From: Streptomyces sp. A2-16
Lineage (GTDB): Bacteria > Actinomycetota > Actinomycetes > Streptomycetales > Streptomycetaceae
Length of the DNA stretch: 64,000 nucleotides
Reading direction: 5' to 3'
Assembly: GCF_018128905.1 (NCBI RefSeq)
Contig: NZ_CP063808.1
Span: forward strand, 4,650,001-4,714,000
Part shown: positions 56,992 through 64,000 of the stretch, one piece after another
How the letters are laid out: each line of letters begins with the position of its first letter
Numbering within the stretch: position 1 is the stretch's first letter
Made by a program: the position numbers and the translations under genes
The notes under the pieces: generated by a model
The model's database searches: none
What the model saw: the letters and a program-made list of their open reading frames with translations, nothing else
Told to the model about the DNA's origin: nothing

Positions 56992-57907
56992 CTAGGGTCC
57001 GTCTTCAAAGATCATCGGATGGTGGATCATCGTGGGGTGGTACGCCGTCATGAACCTGCTGATCAGGAGTGGGAGTTACTCGCTCCGCTGATACCGCGGG
57101 CCGCGACGGGCCGTCCGCGTGTGGAGGACCGACAGGTCGTCAACTGGATGGTCTACAAGATCCGGACCGGGATCTCCTGGCGCGACTTGCCGGAACCCTA
57201 CAGGCCGTGGCAGACGGTCTACACCCGCTTCCGCCGCTACGCCCTGGACGGTGTGTTCACCCGGGCCCTTCAGCAGATCCAGGCCCATGCGGACGCGGCC
57301 GGCGACATCGACTGGCTCGTTCAGATCGACTCCACGATCGTCCGCGTCCACCAGCACGCCGCCACCGGCCGAAAAGGGGGATCCACCGGCCGGACGAACC
57401 GGACGATCACGCCCTCGGCCGATCCCGAGGGGGACTGACCACCAAAATCCACCTCGCCTGCGACGGCAAGGGACGCCCGCTTGCGCTTCTGCTGACACCC
57501 GGCCAACGCCACGACAGCATCTGCGCGTCCTCTCCTGGAACGCATCCGCGTCCCACGCACCGGCCTCGTCCGTCCACGCTGCAGGCCCGACCGGGTCGTC
57601 GCGGACAAGGCCTACAGCTCTCGCGGCTTCCGCGCCTACCTGCGCAGACACGGCATCGCGCACACCATTCCGGAGAAGACGGACCAGCAGCGATACCGCC
57701 ACAACCGGGGTCGGCGCGGAGGTCGGCCACCGGCATTCGACCCGCGGATCTATCGGCGGCGCAACATCGTCGAGCGATGCTTCAACCAACTCAAGAACTT
57801 CCGCGGAATCGCCACCGGATACGACAAGACCGCCACCTCCTACGAGGCAGCGGTCAGTCTTGCGTCATTCCTGCTCTGGGCAAGATCCGTTTGAAGACGG
57901 ACCCTAG
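56992..57907 (+). mobile_element. IS5 family (IS427-type) insertion sequence with CTAG duplication
   Basis: A complete element of about 908 bp. The target duplication CTAG is at 56992-56995 and 57904-57907. The terminal inverted repeats GGTCCGTCTTCAAA (56996-57009) and TTTGAAGACGGACC (57890-57903) match perfectly over 14 bases. It carries one transposase gene in two frames. Perfect ends and duplication indicate a recent insertion. It lies between the DeoR gene and the LacI-controlled operon, inside an operator-like sequence. Confidence 0.92.
57019..57894 (+). CDS. IS5-type transposase, split frames
   Basis: The first part (57019-57438) starts MVDHRGVVRRHEPADQEWEL and contains the first catalytic region IDWLVQIDSTIVRVHQHAAT. 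The second part reads GGLTTKIHLACDGKGRPLAL in another frame, starting at the G-run near 57420. IS427 elements commonly shift there by programmed frameshifting. A further shift is then needed near 57522 to return to the first frame, giving VVADKAYSSRGFRAYL (second Asp) and NIVERCFNQLKNFRG with the Glu, ending at 57894. Two shifts suggest an inactive enzyme, or one programmed site plus one mutation or sequencing error. Confidence 0.85.
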
Positions 57908-57916
57908 AACGTTACA
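57905..57916. promoter_or_regulatory. half-conserved operator TAGAACGTTACA abutting the IS end
   Basis: Matches 9 of 12 bases of the operator TAGAACGTTCTA (the first nine in a row). Its first three bases, TAG, are part of the CTAG duplication of the insertion sequence, so the element landed on this site. Confidence 0.5.
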
Positions 57917-57977
57917 GGCTTCATGGCCACCGGACACTTGACAGTGGCTCATGGTGACTGGCGTACTGGTCAGAGAA

Positions 57978-57991
57978 TATAGAACGTTCTA
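57978..57991. promoter_or_regulatory. promoter -10 TATAGA overlapping operator TAGAACGTTCTA
   Basis: TGACTG (57955-57960), 17 bases, then TATAGA (57978-57983) forms a reasonable promoter. The perfect palindrome TAGAACGTTCTA (57980-57991) overlaps its -10 box. A near-identical site precedes the LacI gene (60067-60078), so this is very probably the LacI operator. Confidence 0.75.
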
Positions 57992-58024
57992 GTTCCCGGT
58001 CGTCCGGAGATGAGGAGAACCACG

Positions 58025-58807
58025 ATGTACGCACTGGCGGTCTGTGCGGAGATGGTCTTCCGCGACCTTCCGGTCGAGGAGCGGGCGCGGCGTATCCACG
58101 AGGCCGGCTTCCAGGTCGAGATCTGGGACTGGACGAAGCACGATCTCGATGCCCTCGCCCGCTCGTCCGCCGAGATCGTCTCGATGACGGGGTACGTGAG
58201 CGGCAGCCTCACCGATGACGACGGCGCCGCCGAACTGCTGTGCACGGCCGAGGAGTCGCTCAAGGCGGCCGAGCACCTGGGCTGCACTCGCCTGAACCTC
58301 CACGGAACCGGTCTGGACGGCCAGGGGCTGCCTGTGGTGCCGGTACCCGGGGAGCCGAACGGCGCGATGTGGATGGCCGCGCACCGCACACTCACCCGGA
58401 TCGCCGAGCTCGGCGAGAACGCCGGGGTCATCTTCACCCTGGAGAATCTCAACACCGCCGTCGATCACCCCGGGGTGCCCTTCGCGAAGGCTGCCGACAC
58501 CCTGGCGCTGGTTGCCGCAGTGAACCGGCCCGGTCTGCGCATGAACCTGGACCTGTACCACGCCCAGATCGGCGAGGGGAATCTGATCGAGCTGGTGCGC
58601 AGCGCCCACGGCGCGGGACTCATCGGTGAGATCCAGGTGGCGGACGTGCCGGGCCGCTGCGAACCGGGCACGGGAGAGATCAACTACCCGGCCATCGCCC
58701 GCACCCTCGCAGACATCGGCTACGACGGCACCGTCGCCATGGAGGCATGGGCCTCCAGCGACAGCGAGGCCGCTCTGGAACGCTTCCGGGCCGCCTTCAC
58801 CGTCTGA
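58025..58807 (+). CDS. TIM-barrel sugar isomerase (hydroxypyruvate isomerase-like)
   Basis: A 260-residue xylose-isomerase-like TIM barrel. ALAVCAEMVFRDLPVEERAR, IHEAGFQVEIWDW, LNLHGTGLDG, VIFTLENLNTAVDHPGVPF (metal-binding Glu), RMNLDLYHAQIGEGNL and IGEIQVADVPGRCEPGTGEI match the Hyi/IolE-type family, with Asp and His ligands in the expected order. GAGGAG is 7-12 bases before the ATG at 58025. It is the first gene of the LacI-controlled operon with the IolG-like dehydrogenase. It probably isomerises a keto-sugar or hydroxypyruvate. Confidence 0.88.
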   Translation: MYALAVCAEMVFRDLPVEERARRIHEAGFQVEIWDWTKHDLDALARSSAEIVSMTGYVSGSLTDDDGAAELLCTAEESLKAAEHLGCTRLNLHGTGLDGQGLPVVPVPGEPNGAMWMAAHRTLTRIAELGENAGVIFTLENLNTAVDHPGVPFAKAADTLALVAAVNRPGLRMNLDLYHAQIGEGNLIELVRSAHGAGLIGEIQVADVPGRCEPGTGEINYPAIARTLADIGYDGTVAMEAWASSDSEAALERFRAAFTV

Positions 58808-58903
58808 CAGGAGCGTCCGCGGGACATCTGCCCCGCCCTCGCGTCCGCGCACCACGGCAGCCGCCACCACCGAAGCCACGACGTAGATCACGGAGTATGT
58901 GTC

Positions 58904-59947
58904 ATGACCTCCCCCCAGTCCCTCGCGGTCGGCCTCATCGGCGCCGGACGCATGGGCTCCTTCCACGCCGAGACCCTGGCCCGCCGCCTCCCCGGGGTAC
59001 GGCTGGCCGCCATCGCCGATCCCGCACCCGGGGCCGCGAAGGCTCTGGCCGATCGTCTCGGCTGCCGCAAGACGTACACGGAGATCGGTGACCTGCTCGA
59101 CGACCCCGAGATCGAGGCGGTCGTGATCGTCACGCCCGCCCGCACCCACGCCGGACTCGTCGAGGCCGCAGCACGCGCCGGCAAGTCGGTCTTCTGCGAG
59201 AAGCCGATGGCCGTCACCCTCGACGAAGCCGACCGCGCCGTCACCGCCGCGCATGAGGCGGGCGTGGCGCTCCAGGTGGGCTTCAACCGCCGCTTCGACG
59301 TCGGCTTCCGCGCCGCCCACGAGAAGATCACCGCCGGTGACATCGGCGTCCCGCAGCTGCTGCGTTCCCTCACCCGGGACCCCGAACTGCACGACCCGTC
59401 GCGCATCCCGCCATGGACGATCTTCCTGGAGACGCTCATCCACGACTTCGACGTCCTGCGCTACCTCAACCCCGGCTCAGAGCCCGTCGAGGTCTTCGCC
59501 ATGGCCGACGCCCTGATCCGGCCCGACTTCAAGGACCACGGACTGCTCGACACGGCCGTGGTGACGATCCGCTTCGACAACGGCGCCATCGCCACGGCGG
59601 AGGCCAACTTCCAGGCGGTGTACGGCTATGACGTCCGCGGTGAGGTCAAGGGCTCGACCGGCATGCTCACCCTGGGTGACCTGCGCAGCAGCCACCTCAC
59701 GTCCTACGGTGCGGCCGGCGCTGCCGCTGAGTGCGTCAGCTACGACCAGGATCTCTTCCACGCGGCCTACGTAGCCGAACTGGCCGAGTTCACTGACAGC
59801 GTCCGGGACAAGCGTGCTCCGTCGGTGACCGGCGAGGACGCTCGGGCCGCGCTGGGCATCGCCCTCGCCGCGATCGGTTCGATCGCCACAGGCGGTGCGG
59901 TCAGCGTGGGTGACGTCAGGGAGAGCCCGGTGACAGTGCGGCCGTAG
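58904..59947 (+). CDS. Gfo/Idh/MocA dehydrogenase (inositol 2-dehydrogenase-like)
   Basis: A 347-residue oxidoreductase. The Rossmann motif is GAGRMG at 13-18. Catalytic Lys is in SVFCEKPMAV, and QVGFNRRFDVGFRAAHEKI and ETLIHDFDVLRYL carry the substrate-binding His and Asp of the inositol dehydrogenase group. The C-terminal sheet has TAEANFQAVYGYDVRGEVKG. It follows the isomerase by 96 bases with no operator between. NAD-dependent oxidation of myo-inositol or a related cyclitol/sugar is likely; exact substrate unknown. Confidence 0.9.
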   Translation: MTSPQSLAVGLIGAGRMGSFHAETLARRLPGVRLAAIADPAPGAAKALADRLGCRKTYTEIGDLLDDPEIEAVVIVTPARTHAGLVEAAARAGKSVFCEKPMAVTLDEADRAVTAAHEAGVALQVGFNRRFDVGFRAAHEKITAGDIGVPQLLRSLTRDPELHDPSRIPPWTIFLETLIHDFDVLRYLNPGSEPVEVFAMADALIRPDFKDHGLLDTAVVTIRFDNGAIATAEANFQAVYGYDVRGEVKGSTGMLTLGDLRSSHLTSYGAAGAAAECVSYDQDLFHAAYVAELAEFTDSVRDKRAPSVTGEDARAALGIALAAIGSIATGGAVSVGDVRESPVTVRP

Positions 59948-60066
59948 CACCGAGCACACGCACGCCGCCTCGGCGGCGCCTTCTCCAGCCCGAGCGGCCG
60001 CCGCCAGGGTAGTACCTCTCACGTCACCGTGCCGTTGCCGAGCCCCCTCCTGAAGCAACGCCCAAA

Positions 60067-60082
60067 TGGAACGTTCTACAAT
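60067..60082. promoter_or_regulatory. LacI operator TGGAACGTTCTA with -10 TACAAT
   Basis: TGGAACGTTCTA (60067-60078) shares 11 of 12 bases with the operator at 57980-57991 and overlaps the -10 box TACAAT (60077-60082). It lies 40 bases upstream of the LacI start, implying autorepression. Confidence 0.75.
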
Positions 60083-60120
60083 CGGTCCCCAGCAGACGAG
60101 ACCGACCAGGAGAGGACAGT

Positions 60121-61161
60121 ATGCCTGCGACCCCGGCGGTCCCGGACGGGAAGCGGCCGACGCTCGCCGACCTGGCGACGCGGGCAGGTGTGTCCACCGC
60201 GCTGGCCTCCATCGTGATGCGCGGGGCGAAGGGGGCCGGCGCCGCCACCCGCGAGCGTGTCCTGGAGGCCGCGCGGGAGATCGGCTACCGCCCGGACGCC
60301 CGGGCGAGACTGCTGCGCAGTCACCGCTCCCACCTGCTCGGCGTGCAGTTCGGCCTCCAGCATCCGTTCCACGCCGACCTGGTGGAGGGCATCTACGCCA
60401 CCGCCGAACCAGCCGGATACCAGATCGCGCTGAGCGCCGTGAGCGCCGGACGGGGTGAGCAGCGTGCCGTCGAAACCCTGCTCGACGACCGCTGCGAGGC
60501 GCTGATCCTGCTAGGCCCACAGGCCCCCGCCTCACGGCTGACGGAGCTCGCCGGGCAATTGCCGGTCGTCTCTGTGGCCCGCCACCTGCGGCCACCCGTC
60601 CCCGGCCTGGAGGTCGTACGGACCGCCGACGACAAGGGCGCCCGCCAGGCGGTCGACCACCTCGTGGCGCTGGGCCACCGCGCCATCGCCCACATCGACG
60701 GCGGCAAGGCCCCCGGCGCAGCCGACCGGCGACGCGGCTACCGCACCGCCATGAGCCGCCACGGTCTCACCGAGCACATCCGCGTCGTGCCCGGGGGCCT
60801 CACCGAGGCAGAGGGCGCCGAGGCCGCCCAGGTTCTCGCCGCCTCCCACCCGCGCCCCACTGCGGTCCTCGCCTTCAACGACCGCTGCGCGACCGGTGTC
60901 CTCGATGTCTTCCTCCGCAGCGGCATTCCCGTCCCCGGCGCCATCTCCGTCGTCGGCTTCGACGACAGCCATCTGGCCCGCCTGGCCCATATCGACCTCA
61001 CCACCGTCGGGCAGGACATCCCCCGCCTCGCGCACCTCGCCGTGGACCGGGCCATCGCGCGCCTGGACGGTCGCGACACCGGTACCGGCGAACAGGTGGT
61101 CGCTCCACACCTCGTGGTCCGGGGGACGACGGCCCCGCCCTCCACCGCACCGGCCACCTGA
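60121..61161 (+). CDS. LacI family transcriptional repressor
   Basis: A 346-residue LacI protein. The helix-turn-helix is at about residues 13-35 (TLADLATRAGVSTALASIVM) with hinge helix RPDARARLLRSH. The sensor domain has LLGVQFGLQHPFHADLVEGI, ALGHRAIAHIDGG, and VLAFNDRCATGVLD with VVGFDDSHLARLAHIDLTTV. AGGAGAGG is 5 bases before the ATG. It follows the isomerase/dehydrogenase operon, and matching operators precede both transcripts. The effector is probably the substrate of the dehydrogenase. Confidence 0.93.
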   Translation: MPATPAVPDGKRPTLADLATRAGVSTALASIVMRGAKGAGAATRERVLEAAREIGYRPDARARLLRSHRSHLLGVQFGLQHPFHADLVEGIYATAEPAGYQIALSAVSAGRGEQRAVETLLDDRCEALILLGPQAPASRLTELAGQLPVVSVARHLRPPVPGLEVVRTADDKGARQAVDHLVALGHRAIAHIDGGKAPGAADRRRGYRTAMSRHGLTEHIRVVPGGLTEAEGAEAAQVLAASHPRPTAVLAFNDRCATGVLDVFLRSGIPVPGAISVVGFDDSHLARLAHIDLTTVGQDIPRLAHLAVDRAIARLDGRDTGTGEQVVAPHLVVRGTTAPPSTAPAT

Positions 61162-61265
61162 GCGTCGCCCGGGCCAACCTCGCACCGCACACAGTCCCAC
61201 GCGCCTCCAACACGGCCTGGGTGACGGGCTGAAGTGCCGGACGCCAAGGGCGGGCAGGAACTGAG

Positions 61266-63527
61266 TCAACGGTCAACCAGCCGTGGACGCGGGGCCTCAT
61301 CCGTGGATTCCGCGTCGGTGTCGTCGGTGCCGACCGGGCCGCGGGGAAGCATCCGGTCCAGCCACTTCGGCAGCCACCAGTTGGTCCGGCCGAGGAGTGT
61401 CATGGTCGCCGGTACCAGCACCATGCGTACGACCGTGGCGTCGATGAAGATCGCGGTGGCCAGGCCGAGCCCGAACATTTTGGTGGAGGGGTCGTCGGCG
61501 ACGGCGAAGGACAGGAAGACCGCCACCATGATGAGGGCGGCCGAGGTGATGATCCGGGCCGTGCGCGAGACGCCCTCGACGATCGCCGTGCCGTTGTCGC
61601 CGGTGCGCAGGTACTCCTCGCGTACGCGGGAGAGGAGGAACACCTCGTAGTCCATCGACAGGCCGAACAGGATGGCGAAGAGGAACATCGGGATGAACGA
61701 CACGATCGGAACCGTCGCTTCCAGCCCGATGAGCGAGCCTCCCCAGCCCCACTGGAAGACCGCGACCATGATGCCGTAGGCCGCGCCGATGCTCAGCAGA
61801 TTCAGCAGGACCGCCTTGAGCGGTACGAGTATCGAGCGGAAGACCAGCATCAGCAGCAGGAACGACATCGCCAGCACGGCGGCGACGAACACGGGCAGGC
61901 GCTCACTGGTGCGTCGGCCCACGTCGGACAGGCTCGCGGCGGCGCCGCCGACGTGGGCCCTGGCCGGGCCGTGCCCGATCGCCGTGGGCAGCACGTCGGT
62001 GCGCAGCCGGGCGATGGTGTCGGTCGTGGCCTTGTCCTGAGGGCTGGTGGTCGGGAACACCACGAGGGTCGCGATGCCGGTGGCCCGATCGATGTGCGTC
62101 GGCGCGACGGATGCGATGCCCGGATCCGCCGCTACCGCCCCGACGAGTCGGTCCAGCACGCCCGGATCACCGGTGGGGTCCGCGGCGATGACGAGGGGAC
62201 CGTTGGTGCCCGGGCCGAACCCCTCGGCGACGAGGTCGTAGGCCCGGCGCTCGGTACGGCTGTGGGGCAGTGAGCCGTCGTCGGGCAGGCCGACGCGCAG
62301 GCCGAGCACGGGCAGCGTCGCGGTCAGCAGCAGTCCCGCCGCGCCGACCGCGTACGGCACCGGGTGCCGGCTGACGTGCCCGATCCAGCGCCGCCATCCG
62401 GCGGCGGGGACGGCGTCCGGCGCCGCGCCCTGCCGTCGGAAGAGCCGCCCGGCCCGAAGAGCCCGGCCGATCCGGCCGGCCCGGCCCAGACGCGGGCCGG
62501 CCGCTCCGAGGAAGGCCGGCAGCAGCGTCACCGACGCGAGCACCATGATCAGGACGACGATCGAGACGGCAAGCCCGCCCACCGTCATGAACGGCACGTT
62601 CGCGACCGCCAGGCCGAGGATCGACACGACGACGGTGCCGCCGGCGAAGACCACGGGCCGCCCCGCCGTGGCCACCGCTCGTCCGGCCGCCTCGTGCGGA
62701 TCGAGCCCGCGCGCGAGGTACTCCCGGTGCCTGGCGAGCACGAACAGCGCGTAGTCGATGCCCACTCCGAGCCCGACCATGCTGCCCAGGACCGGTGCGA
62801 AGGTGGGGACGTCCGTGACCCCCGCCAGTACCGTCATCGTGGCGACCCCGACGGTCAGTGCGAAGACCGCCATGCCGATCGGCAGCGCGGCGGCGACGAG
62901 CGAACCGAACGCCAGGAACAGGATCGCGGCCGCGGCGAGGAGGCCGATCAGCTCGCTCGCGCCGCCGTCGGGGTCGGAGAAGGCGTAGAAGAGGTTCCCG
63001 CCCATCTCGATGCGCAGCGGCAGCTCGGCGCGCAGCCGGTCGCCGAGACCGACGAGGGCGTCGAGGTCTTCGGCCGACAGCCGGCTCTGGTCGGGGTACT
63101 GCACCCGGACGACCGCGATCCGCCCGTCGGCCGAGACAAGGCCGCCGCGCACGGCGGTGTCCCCGGGTGCGTCGAGTGCCCCCGCCGGGTCGTTCGTGCC
63201 GAGCACGTGCGGCAGCTGCCGCACCTCGGTCTGCAGCCGCGCCAGAGCGGTGCGCGCGCCGCCGTGGTCGAAGAACGTCGCAGCGCCGTCGAGGGGGGTG
63301 ACGACCACTTGGGCGGTCATCCCCTCCTGGCCGGTGCCGGCCCTCTCGATCAGTTGCGCGGCCTGTTGGGAGTCCAGTCCCGGAGCGGTCATCGAGTCCG
63401 TGGTCCGCCCGCCGAAGGCGACGGCGGCGAGGACGGCGAGCGTGGCGGCGACCAGCCATGCCGCGATCACCCGCCAGGGATGGCGGGCGGCGCTTGCGCC
63501 CAGGCGCAACAGGGCATTTGACAGCAT
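61266..63527 (-). CDS. MMPL family RND transporter
   Basis: A 753-residue membrane protein. Two RND halves each have one helix, a periplasmic loop and five helices. Motifs are LVGLGVGIDYALFVLARHRE in the first half (VGLGVGIDYALF) and FLFAILFGLSMDYEVFLLSR in the second. The C-terminus ends in LPRGPVGTDDTDAESTDEAP. GGAGG is 8 bases before the ATG at 63527. Actinobacterial MMPL proteins export lipids, fatty acids or hydrophobic drugs. It is divergent from a sensor kinase, a frequent arrangement for regulated exporters, although no TetR repressor is present here. Confidence 0.9.
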   Translation of the reverse strand: MLSNALLRLGASAARHPWRVIAAWLVAATLAVLAAVAFGGRTTDSMTAPGLDSQQAAQLIERAGTGQEGMTAQVVVTPLDGAATFFDHGGARTALARLQTEVRQLPHVLGTNDPAGALDAPGDTAVRGGLVSADGRIAVVRVQYPDQSRLSAEDLDALVGLGDRLRAELPLRIEMGGNLFYAFSDPDGGASELIGLLAAAAILFLAFGSLVAAALPIGMAVFALTVGVATMTVLAGVTDVPTFAPVLGSMVGLGVGIDYALFVLARHREYLARGLDPHEAAGRAVATAGRPVVFAGGTVVVSILGLAVANVPFMTVGGLAVSIVVLIMVLASVTLLPAFLGAAGPRLGRAGRIGRALRAGRLFRRQGAAPDAVPAAGWRRWIGHVSRHPVPYAVGAAGLLLTATLPVLGLRVGLPDDGSLPHSRTERRAYDLVAEGFGPGTNGPLVIAADPTGDPGVLDRLVGAVAADPGIASVAPTHIDRATGIATLVVFPTTSPQDKATTDTIARLRTDVLPTAIGHGPARAHVGGAAASLSDVGRRTSERLPVFVAAVLAMSFLLLMLVFRSILVPLKAVLLNLLSIGAAYGIMVAVFQWGWGGSLIGLEATVPIVSFIPMFLFAILFGLSMDYEVFLLSRVREEYLRTGDNGTAIVEGVSRTARIITSAALIMVAVFLSFAVADDPSTKMFGLGLATAIFIDATVVRMVLVPATMTLLGRTNWWLPKWLDRMLPRGPVGTDDTDAESTDEAPRPRLVDR

Positions 63528-63689
63528 CGGGTCCTCCAACCACCTCGTCGGCCGTCCTTGTACGGCCGCCGATCCCGAGGCTCGTCGCCACGGCGCTCCG
63601 CGGCATCGGCCCGCGGGCCGCGGATCCGTCGGCCCCGGGGCGGAGTGACGAACCGTCCTTTCGGCCGATGCGCGGCACGCCACGGTCCC

Positions 63690-63695
63690 TAGGCT
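63690..63695 (+). promoter_or_regulatory. -10 element TAGGCT before the sensor kinase
   Basis: TAGGCT ends 7 bases before the GTG at 63703, indicating a leaderless transcript divergent from the MMPL gene. Confidence 0.55.
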
Positions 63696-63702
63696 GAGAA
63701 CC

Positions 63703-64000
63703 GTGCTGCGAGAAGACCTGCGAACCCTGTGGACCGAACCCCGGCCGCCCGACGCGCCCGCCCGGGTGTGGCGGGACTGGGCTCTGCTCGCCGCGGGCCT
63801 GAGCGGTGTGGTGCTGGAGGCCGCCCTGCGCGAGAACGTCGTGTGGCGGCCGGTGGCGGTGGTGTTCGCCGTATGGCTGTGCCTGCTGCCCTTGTGGCGC
63901 CGCACCCGCCCCCTGGCGATGGTCACGCTGGCGTTCGGCTCGCTGAGCCTGCTTCAGGTGGCCTCGCTGGTCGCCGCCCCGCGCGAGCCCGTCGGCCTCT
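63703..64000 (+). CDS. probable sensor histidine kinase, N-terminus only
   Basis: The first 99 residues of a protein cut by the right edge. It starts with a short soluble stretch (LREDLRTLWTEPRPPDAPAR) and then hydrophobic helices (ALLAAGLSGVVLEAALRENV, WRPVAVVFAVWLCLLPLW, LAMVTLAFGSLSLLQVASLV), the layout of DesK-type actinobacterial kinases whose N-terminal domain has four or five helices. No kinase motif is within the window, so the call rests on the N-terminal pattern. It is divergent from the MMPL transporter and may control it. Confidence 0.6.
   Translation, partial: MLREDLRTLWTEPRPPDAPARVWRDWALLAAGLSGVVLEAALRENVVWRPVAVVFAVWLCLLPLWRRTRPLAMVTLAFGSLSLLQVASLVAAPREPVGL

Overview
The window is high-GC actinomycete DNA, almost certainly Streptomyces or a close relative. 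The signs are strong third-position GC, leaderless starts, GTG starts, GTGA/ATGA overlaps, and the families HxlR, TetR, PucR, snapalysin and LLM. The mix of catabolic genes, many broken genes, insertion-sequence remnants and one specialised-metabolite locus looks like a chromosome arm or other accessory region rather than core chromosome. No rRNA, tRNA or CRISPR was recognised.

Region 1 (1-17 kb) is catabolic. A leftward operon codes for enoyl-CoA hydratase, alpha/beta hydrolase and acyl-CoA synthetase (running off the left edge) and is divergent from a TetR regulator. It is followed by a reductase, an HxlR regulator, a polyketide-cyclase-like protein with an LLM flavin oxidoreductase, an amidase, an HSDL2-like reductase divergent from an acyl-CoA dehydrogenase, a MarR, a second HxlR and an intact dihydrolipoamide dehydrogenase. 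Between 7.6 and 9.4 kb lies a stack of three broken genes: a TetR with an in-frame stop, a dihydrolipoamide dehydrogenase with an internal deletion, and a frameshifted acyl-CoA ligase. Other remnants lie at 11.0 and 14.0-14.7 kb. One palindrome type, ATAAC-N3-GTTAT, occurs at two promoters here.

Region 2 (17-20 kb) holds a broken IS5-type transposase, a GlsB/YeaQ membrane protein, a broken TerD gene, a small hypothetical protein and an AraC regulator.

Region 3 (20.3-29.5 kb) is a compact RiPP-type locus and the most interesting part. It has a 50-residue precursor ending in SSTCIGWYCV, a LanM-like dehydratase with no cyclase domain that carries a DUF6624-like tail instead, and two overlapping JmjC/cupin-fold genes of which only one keeps the iron-binding triad. 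It also has an ArsR-type regulator and a neighbouring S9 oligopeptidase. The modification genes overlap by 4 bases each. A palindrome sits before the precursor and a hairpin after it.

Region 4 (29.8-38.5 kb) is mixed: nucleotidyltransferase, a membrane protein/DesK/DesR operon, mobile-element remnants, a HAD phosphatase, a P-loop ATPase fragment fused in frame to a reductase that has its own MerR-type promoter, snapalysin, and an acetate-kinase-like protein.

Region 5 (38.7-53.6 kb) is a second protein-quality-control cassette. In order it carries a PucR regulator, YflT-like protein, DnaK, GrpE, a zinc-finger-less DnaJ, CbpM-like modulator, ClpB, TrxC, UBP zinc finger, a cNMP-binding/flavin oxidoreductase, Hsp20, DUF2267 and DUF1931. 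Most of these genes are tightly spaced or overlapping.

Region 6 (53.8-64 kb) has a FUSC exporter, a DeoR regulator, an intact-ended IS5/IS427 element, and a hydroxypyruvate-isomerase-like/IolG-like pair with its LacI repressor (operator TAGAACGTTCTA). The IS sits in what looks like an upstream copy of that operator. An MMPL transporter and the start of a sensor kinase close the window.
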